From the NCBI GenBank assembly GCA_964016885.1, contig OZ024740.1, positions 294,356,025 to 294,420,024 on the forward strand: DNA of 64,000 nt, written 5' to 3'. A program made the position numbers and the translations under genes. The number at the start of each line of letters is the position of its first letter. The first letter of the stretch is position 1. Positions 56,349 through 64,000 of this stretch are shown one piece after another. Origin of the DNA: Eledone cirrhosa (taxonomy: Eukaryota; Mollusca; Cephalopoda; Octopoda; Eledonidae). The notes below the pieces were generated by a model. That model worked only from the letters and a program-made list of their open reading frames with translations, searched no databases and was not told the origin of the DNA.

Positions 56349-56603
56349 TTAACCCTTTTTTTTAATACAAAACTGTCTGAAACTGGCCTGGATTTATGAT
56401 ACAAAACTGCCCATTTAAAAATATTTATCCTTATATTAAAACCTTCCATCCTAATTTTATTTTAGAAATTCTTGTTAAGTAATGTACTAAATATCTTACT
56501 AATTGAACAATTTTGTTATTTTATTCTTCCTAATTTTTGGTTATTTTCAAAATTAATTGAAACACAAGATAAATCAAAAGTGAAATAAATTAGGAAGTAT
56601 TAA
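56349..56603 (+). mobile_element. piggyBac-type MITE (family 2), right end unclear
   Basis: The left end TTAACCCTTTTTTTTAATAC is followed by AAACTGTCTGAAACTGGCC, shared with 40376. The right end seems to share TTAA with the next element. Confidence 0.45.
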
Positions 56604-56771
56604 TCCTTTAGCATTTACATTACTCTATATTTACTATTGTATTTTCACAGTAAATACTTTATCTCACATAATATCGAATTTATGAGATTTTGATATTATT
56701 TATTTTGAGAACAATACCTTAACATAAGTATAAACAGCCAATTAAGGCTGGTTTAAATGCTAAAGGGTTAA
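56600..56771 (+). mobile_element. piggyBac-type MITE (family 1), complete, 172 bp
   Basis: Ends TTAATCCTTTAGCATTTA and TAAATGCTAAAGGGTTAA are inverted repeats of 18 bp with one mismatch, with TTAA at both edges. Confidence 0.8.
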
Positions 56772-58200
56772 AAAAAAAAGAAAAATAGTCTGTAGAATTT
56801 TTTTTTAATCTCAGCTATAAAATACCAAAATACGCCCACCCCTACCCGAGAAAAGACAATTCATTTTGATTTCAAACAAACAAACAAGAAAATAAAGCAA
56901 TACATTAATTCCAGAAACTGAGTTACTGCTTAGCAATTATTTTATTGATGAGTAAATTAAAAACAAATAATCAATATTTGGTTCAGATACTTCTGGTTTG
57001 CAATATTTACACACAGTTGTCACCAATGTAAATTTGATGAGGAAAATCTACGAGAACATTCAAAGACTATCACACATTTCAACTTATATTATCAATCAGC
57101 AGAAAACTTACATTAATGAACCATTCCAAACAAATCATTCCAAACATTCACATCATCTGAATTAGTGTTAATCAAGATCTCTTTTATAAACATTCAAATT
57201 TAATCCATCTTATTGAGAAAGAAATATTTCTTTCCACTGCTTGAAGAATTTGCATCATAGAGAATGACTTCTAGGAAAATTTGCACAACCAATACATTTT
57301 TAGAATAAAAAAAAAAGTAATTACTATTTATATTTAAGATTTTAAAATAAAAGACCAATTTTAATTTTGTAAATAAAAATAAATATATCAAGAAATATTA
57401 ATTATTTTTAAATAGCATATTAAAAACTGAGTTGATGAAATCCTTCAGGCATTGGGAAGAGGAGAGACAAAAAGAAAGAGTTATAGTCTGAGAACTGTTG
57501 TCCTTTAAGACAAAGAAATGAAAGACTAACTCAGTCAAACTGCTTTACTTACATCATTATTTACAATGAGATTCAATTTACAAATATACAATCTATCTAA
57601 AATTGTATTTACACCATCAAAATAGATAATAACAATTACTTTCACAAATATTTCCACATACTTCTAACATTTGGGCTGACTTTCTAAACACACATTGTCA
57701 CAGGCAGAACATATATACTTTTTTTGACAAAAAATACACACACACACACACAAACGTTCATTAATATTTTCTCAAGTACACAATTTTATGGACATAACTC
57801 TCCTAACTGTCTTCTGAGAGTAACTCTCCTAACTCTCTTCTGAGAGTATCTTTCCTTATAACTGTCATCTGGAAGGTATTATAGAGATAGGTGCATTCAC
57901 TCTTTGATTGATAGTCAATCCTGGAAATAATTTGTTTCTGTCCCAGAGCAGTCACACAACTGAATACTGCTCTATACCACAACTAGATGTCAGTGTATGT
58001 GTGTGAATTAGGATTTATATTTGCCAGCATATGTTGTTAAGCCCTAGGTCATCACTAGTCAAACAGACCTAGGATCAAAAAGCACTCCAGCCGTGACCAT
58101 CCTGTCTTTTTCAATATTTTTCTTCTTGCTAGGTATTAATATTTGAAAGTTGAGTATTGCTTTGTAGAAATTTATATATACATATATATATTTATTATTA
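56772..58200. other. No gene seen
   Basis: AT-rich sequence. A 26-bp segment is tandemly duplicated at about 57795-57846 (TAACTCTCCTAACT...). Otherwise nothing was recognised. Confidence 0.5.
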
Positions 58201-58202
58201 CT

Positions 58203-58237
<35 letters not shown>
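58203..58237. repeat. Microsatellite (AT)n
   Basis: Uninterrupted AT run just before dispersed-repeat copy 2. Confidence 0.95.
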
Positions 58238-58241
<4 letters not shown>

Positions 58242-58314
58242 AGTTGTCTGATGACTGTGATAAACAAACGAAACTCCAGAGTAACAAGACTCACTATTTA
58301 GCTTTAATAAAATG

Positions 58315-58350
<36 letters not shown>
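58237..58350 (+). repeat. Dispersed repeat with AT tail, copy 2
   Basis: GTCTGATGACTGTGATAAAC, CGAAACTCCAGAGTAACAAG and 'actcactatttagctttaataaaatgaa', then (AT)n. It matches 27590-27690. Confidence 0.7.
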
Positions 58351-58488
58351 TATAATTTGGTTTAAACCATATATGTATATAAATACACATTTAAAATATA
58401 CATATATAAATATACATATACACAAGAAAGCTCAATGAACATTAAACTCTGAGCAGATTTTTATATATGTATATATATATAATGTGTA

Positions 58489-58501
<13 letters not shown>

Positions 58502-58536
<35 letters not shown>

Positions 58537-58575
58537 CACACACATACACATTATATACACACACGTGTGTGTATG
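58502..58575. repeat. Microsatellite (AT)n/(AC)n
   Basis: Runs of TA, CA and TG in sequence. Confidence 0.95.
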
Positions 58576-58689
58576 TATATATATTTGTATTTTCAAACAT
58601 TACCCACAAAGTATTGTTGAATTTGAAGCCAAACTGAGCCAGTTCTGTTAAACATGAATTGAGTGAGTTTGTTTTGTACTTATCCACTC

Positions 58690-59345
58690 AACTCCTGCCA
58701 CTTGAATATAGAACATGTTTAACTAACTGAACATTAGGGCCTATATGAGGGGGGGTCAGCCAGTACATTGATTTTTTTTTTTTACTAGTGGGGAAAGACA
58801 AGGAAGAGAACCATGAATATATGATGCTCTTCCTCATTGAAAAAAAAACCCTCTCTGTCCCCTCGAATTTTTAGAGGTGTTCCTGCACACCCCCTGGGCC
58901 CATATGCAGTCTTGTTCTGCTCTTACAAAATTTCTCCTAGAGCCCTTGCTGAACACAGTCTATATTATAAGACTTTATGGATGAAGTTTAATAATATAGA
59001 ATTTGTTAAGTACATATATTTTCAATCCAGTAATGAATATCCTGTTATTGCATTCATTTCAAACATATTCAACCTCAAAACTTCCTTCACTAGCTTCTTT
59101 GGCTGTCAACGTATGTTAGTAATAATAACAAACAGGCCACATATCTTATCAATTGTAAGATTTCAGTTGTATCACTATCTTCTGAAGCTAACAATACCTG
59201 GGGGGGTCACTGCTCTTCACAAGAATGCTGTAACTGTTGTGGTTTATACCCTTATTTCTTCTTAAAATACAAATGGCACTGAGAAGATTCATTCAGGGTT
59301 CTCATCTGTAGTGTAGTCTCACTGCATGAAGTAGACTAGGAATCA
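58690..59345. other. No gene accepted
   Basis: A 142-codon open frame (58837-59265, plus) exists, but it starts in a purine run, has no recognised motif and sits in the likely 3' flank of the PSKH1-like gene on the other strand. Confidence 0.4.
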
Positions 59346-59349
59346 CAAG

Positions 59350-59526
59350 TACTAGTTGATTAAATCAACCCCAGTACTTAACTGGTACTTTATTTTATCA
59401 ACCTCAGAAGGATGAAAGGCAAAGTTAACCTCAGCAAGATTTAAAATCAGAACATAGGGCCGAAAATAAATGCAGCAAGGCACTTTGTCCAATATCCTAA
59501 TAATACTGCCAATCTACTGCCTTGCT
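59350..59526 (-). repeat. tRNA-derived SINE (family A), inverted
   Basis: AATCAACCCCAGTACTTAAC, TTTATCAACCTCAGAAGGAT and the terminal 'actgccaatctactgccttgc' (reverse of the head). Confidence 0.7.
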
Positions 59527-59577
59527 TTTTAACTAGTTTATATATATATATATATAAACTAGCTAAATTTACATATA

Positions 59578-59580
<3 letters not shown>

Positions 59581-59632
<52 letters not shown>
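59581..59632. repeat. Microsatellite (AT)n
   Basis: About 50 bp of pure AT. Confidence 0.95.
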
Positions 59633-59633
<1 letters not shown>

Positions 59634-59939
59634 GAATACACACATACAGAAAATGGTTGCATCAACAATTTTCTCTCCAAGAATTCATCAAAGCACCAGT
59701 TATAATGCAATTAGAAATACGACTCACTAAACTATTAATTTCTCTTGGATGTTGTATGAGAACAATGCAGCCCATGACTTGGTTTTTAGTCAATAGATTA
59801 TGTATACAAATACACGAGTATCTGCAACATATGCAAGCTTACATTCATTCAAAGCATAAACCCTCTATACAGATATTCTTATGAAAATGAACTCTTACAT
59901 AAAAGATTCATTATGCATTTTTTGTCCTCTTCATATGAC

Positions 59940-59941
<2 letters not shown>

Positions 59942-59973
<32 letters not shown>
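59942..59973. repeat. Microsatellite (AC)n
   Basis: About 15 perfect AC units. Confidence 0.95.
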
Positions 59974-59974
<1 letters not shown>

Positions 59975-60389
59975 ATGAAAAATAATTTCTGGAAAAATTC
60001 TAAAATGAAACATGTGACTAGTTTTAGGTTTGCTTTCCGAGGATCACACCTCGGTAAAAAGGAGGAGAAAGTGTATACCATGAATATATTCTTAGATTTG
60101 GGTTAACTTAAAAAAAAACCCTCTCTTAAAAAACAAAACAAAACTGTTAGATTTTCCTCTTATTAAATATTTTCTCCTCCTTTAAATTTTGATTCCACCT
60201 TTTGTTTTCTTTCATATTCCAGAAGAAAAAAGTGTCTTTCCTTCAAAATGAAATATTTTATACTTTCAACCAACAGCCTTATTTTAGAAATACTTTGCTT
60301 TGGAGGCAATGAGTAGAGAGAATGCAGGATGTTGTTTGTATATAACAAGCTACTATTGTTCAAAGGTTTTTTTTTTAAATGTTCTTGTA

Positions 60390-60701
60390 TTAATAACCCA
60401 TTGATGCTATATCTGCCAAAATTTCTGGGTCTCTGTGGAGTTCTTCTATCTCTTCAGGGTGAACATGTCTGTGCTCTGAACGTAATGACCGACCTGAACG
60501 ATTGGACTTGTTACTACTTTTACTGGATTGCGTACTGTTAGAACTGTTGGTATGCTGCAAATTTCTATTACTTGATTGGTTGCCGTGACTTCTGAGCCAT
60601 GCATGTGCTATTGCCTGGCTTGAGGTCATTCTTTCTTTTGGTTCTAACACAAGTAATTTATCAATGAAATCTTTGGCCATATTTGAGACATGTTTCCATA
60701 A
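60390..60701 (-). CDS. PSKH1: PSKH1-like serine/threonine kinase, last coding exon
   Basis: A splice acceptor (ATATTTTTCAG on the minus strand, ending at 60702) opens an exon in phase 0. It encodes 103 residues: VSNMAKDFIDKLLVLEPKER and then MTSSQAIAHAWL, which is kinase subdomain XI with its conserved Arg. A tail rich in Ser, Asn and Arg follows, then PEEIEELHRDPEIL. 'VSN.AKDFID.LL..P..RMT..QA..H.W' and a downstream Ser/Arg-rich tail closely follow human PSKH1 as I remember it, a CaMK-group kinase reported at the Golgi, centrosome and nucleus. The ATP-binding and catalytic parts must lie in exons beyond base 64000 or in the unexamined intron. Another CaMK-like kinase is possible but less likely. 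Confidence 0.75.
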   Translation of the reverse strand, partial: LWKHVSNMAKDFIDKLLVLEPKERMTSSQAIAHAWLRSHGNQSSNRNLQHTNSSNSTQSSKSSNKSNRSGRSLRSEHRHVHPEEIEELHRDPEILADIASMGY

Positions 60702-60884
60702 CTGAAAAATATAAGATAAAAACAAAACATTTATTAGATGATTATAAATATAAAGTATCGAAGTATTTGGTTAGATTTGAAATTCTTAGAAGATAGAGGA
60801 ATCCCCAAAGTATAAAATAACTGTAGCTACAGTTGATTGCTATAAATATTAGTTGAGAAAATCAAATAAACTATCCTTATAGAT

Positions 60885-61182
60885 CAGAGGCCCCCAACCT
60901 CCAGACCGCAGACCAGTTCTGATCCATAGATCATTTGGTATCCGTCCGCAAAGAAATAATTAACTTGTTTAAAACTATATAATAGATAAATTGAATATTG
61001 GACTTTAATTTAAAAAGATTTCTTTAAATATTCAATATTCATCTACTTTAATAAATTGCTTTTTTTTATTATTGCTCTCTTTATCGAAATGTACTTAAAT
61101 AACACATGTGCAACTACCAGTTTGCGGAAAGATTGTCCAACATGAAGCCGGTCCATGGTATAAAAAAGGTTGAAGACCACTG
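60885..61182. mobile_element. hAT-type non-autonomous element, 298 bp, in the kinase intron
   Basis: The ends CAGAGGCCCCCAACC and GGTTGAAGACCACTG are imperfect 15-bp inverted repeats. Flanking octamers TTATAGAT (60877-60884) and CTATAAAT (61183-61190) agree at six of eight bases, as an aged 8-bp target duplication would. The interior has 'gaccgcagaccag' and 'gaagccggtccatgg', typical of this MITE type. Confidence 0.7.
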
Positions 61183-61319
61183 CTATAAATGGAAAAAAGC
61201 AGCCACCAGCTTCTACAAAGAATTGAACTCTGTACCTATGATTCTTCATAGTGACTGCTGTATTTTATCTGATTTTCTAAGCTATTTTTTGTAGCAATCG
61301 ACTGTAACTTGGAGATCAG

Positions 61320-61600
61320 GGAGTTACTTCAGGTAGAGTCGTTAGTTCTCCAAATTGAGAGATCACAGCTCTGATACTATGGACATGTGATCGGAATGTC
61401 TCAGGAAAGAATTGTTGGACATATTTTAAAGGCAAAACCAACTGACAGGAGACCCAGGGGTAGACCATGAGCAAGATGGTTAGATCTCTGTTGCTTTTGC
61501 TTGGGGATCCAGCCAGATCAATTGGATTGGAGACAGTTCCTTCTGACAGGACCTGCTGGATGGTGAGCTAAAGGACTGCCCCCCCCCCCAACCATCCTAA
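61320..61600 (+). mobile_element. LINE ORF2 C-terminal fragment
   Basis: Frames read RYYGHVIGMSQERIVGHILK, AKPTDRRPRGRP and LGIQPDQLDW, the usual 'YGHV.RM...R', 'RPRGRP' and 'LGI.PDQL' C-terminal motifs. It has stops and frameshifts. Confidence 0.7.
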
Positions 61601-61825
61601 GAATAAATGGGAAGAGGAAGAGGAGAAGGAGAAGACTGTAGCTAGTTATTTTATGCATTTTGGAATTCCTAGATCTAAGAATATTAAATTAAATACATGA
61701 TTAGGAAAAAAAACTGACTAGTAATAAGAAAGAAATGTATACATCAAATAAAAACATAATAGTTCAAAAAGACAAACCAAGTTCCTGTGTGAAATATTAG
61801 ACATTCTTTTCTAACATATTAACAT

Positions 61826-61912
61826 ATGGACATTATCATGTGGACATTATCTAACATAGTAAATTAACATATTTACATGTGGACATTATCTAACATGTGG
61901 ACATTATCAAGT
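61826..61912. repeat. Short irregular tandem repeat
   Basis: 'tggacattat' occurs four times (61827, 61842, 61882 and 61900), mostly followed by 'ctaacat' or 'ca'. Confidence 0.8.
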
Positions 61913-62745
61913 TGTCAATAGTAATGCTTTTACATCTGTTCTTATATTTCAGCAGGAGTTATGGATGTCATTCATTTTAACGACTTACTCCTATTTTATG
62001 CTAGGCTTGACACTATTCTCGCTCACAAAATTTCTATTATTCCTTTTCTTTCAATAACAAGAAAAAAAAAACGAAAAAAAAAACTCACAGACTGCATAAG
62101 ATTCTGCCCATATCCTTTGTTTCCTTCTTTTAGGAATTATGTCATTAAGATTATTTATAACATAGAAGAGAAGCTAACAGATGACAGTATGTTACCATCT
62201 ATAAGTGAGGAGTGAACATGTCTTCTGAAAATAAGGTCCTTCACCAGCAACATTTAGTATTTCTTTCATTCTTGAACAACTCAACAATTAGCTAGCTAAA
62301 ATATTCAGGGCTAGATGATACCCTTATATTTACTCTTGCAGAGTAGATGGGGCGTGTTCTGCTTTTCCTCCTACACATACACATGTACACATATAATTTT
62401 ATAAAACATAAGTGAAATTTCATAATATCGAAGTATATAACTACAAACATACATTTTTATATTTCTGTTTATGATGCTGAAATAGAAAAGAATTGTCACT
62501 GATTTTTCTTTCTTATATTTATTTTTGTATTATTTAAAAGATTATTTTAGATTAATATTAATGTTCAAAGGATGAACAAGAAAGATAGGATCAAAGAGAA
62601 ATTCTTTAATAGAAAGACAGATTCAAACTGATTTCAGTTTAATAAGGGAAAATGGAGGCAATGTTTATAAATATACAAAACTAACTACAGCCATCACTGG
62701 CAATTGATTATGACATGATATGATGTACTATGCCTTCACTAATTG
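61913..62745. other. No gene seen
   Basis: AT-rich sequence, probably intron of the kinase gene, with no recognised repeat. Confidence 0.45.
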
Positions 62746-62749
62746 TTTT

Positions 62750-62987
62750 AGGTGCCACAGGGCAGACACAGACACTCTCTCTGCCCTCCCTCCCTCCCTT
62801 AACAATGCAGAGTATCCAGGATGTATGTGACAGCCAGAAGGAGAGAGGACTGCACCAGCATTGGTACATTAAAGCTAAGTAGACCACAGTGGGATTTGAA
62901 CACAAAACCCAGTGAACCAGAGCAAATATCTTGATGCATTTTAACCACCATTCTAATAATGACTTTGCTAATCAACTACCTTACAGA
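62750..62987 (-). repeat. Diverged SINE (family A), inverted
   Basis: CACAGTGGGATTTGAACAC (box B reverse), then 'ccaccattctaataatgactttgctaatcaactacc' (reverse of the head). Confidence 0.55.
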
Positions 62988-63004
62988 TATACTTATATAT
63001 ATAT

Positions 63005-63235
63005 GGCAGCGAATTGGCAGAGTCATTAGAATGTCAGATAGAATGCTTTGTGGTATTCTTTTTGGCTCTCTACTCTCTGAGTTCAAATCCTGCCAAGGTC
63101 AACTTTGCCTTTCATCCATTCGAGGTGGATAAAAAAAGTACCAGTCAAGTACTGAGCCAATTCTTCATCTATATCTCTTTCTCACTTTCATTCTCTCACT
63201 CTCTATCCTTCTCTGGAAGAAATCTGATAAAATAA
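63005..63235 (+). repeat. tRNA-derived SINE (family A)
   Basis: GGCAGCGAATTGGCAGAGTC, GAGTTCAAATCCTGCC, GGTGGATAAAAAAAGTACC. It lies head to head with the preceding inverted copy. Confidence 0.75.
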
Positions 63236-63287
63236 GTTGACACTTTTTATATAAAATATCTCATCCTGTAGAGTAGGTTAAAGGATT

Positions 63288-63489
63288 TTCATCCTTTTGT
63301 TAGGATATCACTATAGAACTACACTGACTACATTTTTCAATTAATTTTGAAAATAACCCAGAATTGAAAATATCTTTGCTGCTATTATTAAGCTGGAAGA
63401 TAACATTTATACATAACATTTTAAAATAAGAGCTTTTTGTATCATAGAACCAAAGGCAGTCTCCTTCAGGTCGGTATTGAAAGGGTTAA
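63288..63489 (-). mobile_element. piggyBac-type MITE (family 2)
   Basis: The right end GGTATTGAAAGGGTTAA has TTAA at 63486-63489. The left end TTCATCCTTTTGTTAGG is a diverged TTAACCCTTTTG. The interior shares 'attaattttgaaaataa' with 40091-40294 ('ataattttgaaaataat'). Confidence 0.55.
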
Positions 63490-63900
63490 AGAAATATAGG
63501 GCATTATGTTTGAATTCTGTTATTATCTTTTAAATATTGGAAAGCCTAGACTGTAGGCCCTTTTTTTTTCAATGTTCATGCCAAATCCTGATGAGATATT
63601 TTCTGTTTTTCTCTTTAGTTTACTTATCACAAGCCTGCTATCTTTCTGTTTAAGTCTAATGCCAGCCAATACTATCTATAAAAAACGGGGAGGCACATTG
63701 GATGATAAGGTACACTCTGCCTGGGGCAAAAAAAAAATCATGGCTAGAATGCCTTTGACCATAAGTTTGCTTGATCAGAGCAAAACAAACTTGGTCACAC
63801 ATTTCATCTTTAAGATGATTTGGCCCACATTGACCACACCATATCATTATTGGCTTAATTAATGTACCAGCATAGATCTGGAGAACTTTGGCAATGAAAG
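63490..63900. other. No gene seen
   Basis: T-rich then mixed sequence. Open frames on both strands show no family motif. Confidence 0.4.
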
Positions 63901-63902
63901 GT

Positions 63903-64000
63903 GTATATAAGGCTGTGTGGTTAAGAAAGTGTACGTTACTATAGCCTCAAGTTGGCCAATGCCTAGTGAGTGAAATTAAGTAGGTTGAAATTGTATGAAA
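63903..64000 (+). repeat. tRNA-derived SINE (family B), internally deleted and cut by the window edge
   Basis: AAGGCTGTGTGGTTAAGAAAG joins 'gttactatagcctcaag' without the box B part, then GGCCAATGCCTAGTGAGTG. Confidence 0.6.

Noticed and set aside
58837..59265. 142-codon plus-strand open frame
   Set aside because: No recognisable motif, no splice or promoter context, and it lies in the expected 3' flank of the kinase gene on the opposite strand.
3407..63235. tRNA genes suggested by box A/box B-like words
   Set aside because: These belong to dispersed SINE copies with shared non-tRNA tails and no intact cloverleaf that I could draw.

Overview
The window looks like nuclear DNA from a coleoid cephalopod, most likely an octopus. 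It is AT-rich and has very few genes. It is saturated with short interspersed repeats of octopus type: tRNA-derived SINEs, and an element beginning with (ATC)n and reading TTAACGTCTATTTTCCATG. The genes it carries have animal homologues. No bacterial, organellar or viral gene was recognised.

Layout. 1-2135 is a broken transposase-like gene whose 5' end lies outside the window. 2136-10400 is a field of SINE, LINE and microsatellite fragments. ARV1 (10686-11432, minus) and Nova (14677-16350, plus) are transcribed away from each other, with their start codons about 3.2 kb apart. Each is read here as a single coding exon, and each has a good splice acceptor just upstream of its ATG. From the Nova stop to about 29 kb the DNA is very AT-rich and poor in repeats, which suggests a very long 3' untranslated region. 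29.3-43.8 kb is a transposon graveyard: a mariner, a mariner MITE, piggyBac-type MITEs flanked by TTAA, LINE 3' ends, nested SINEs, a 381-bp inverted repeat and a 62-bp perfect palindrome.

43812-54615 is the standout feature. It is a 10.8-kb tandem array of 270 copies of a 40-bp unit, with only one 39-bp and one 41-bp copy breaking the register. The units differ at a handful of positions and show block duplications of 3, 7, 9, 16, 19, 27 and 30 units. All three plus-strand frames are nearly stop-free, because the consensus unit has no plus-strand stop codon and 40 is not a multiple of three. I read the long open frames there as a by-product of the satellite and not as a protein gene.

54.6-64 kb returns to SINEs and MITEs, including two young, almost identical SINEs in inverted orientation, each with a long perfect target-site duplication. 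It also contains the last coding exon of a PSKH1-like protein kinase (60390-60701, minus), whose other exons lie beyond the right edge. The three cellular genes (sterol/lipid homeostasis, neuronal splicing regulation, a Golgi/nuclear-associated kinase) have no evident shared pathway. All coordinates and matches come from reading the sequence by eye. Family names rest on recalled motifs and no database search was made.
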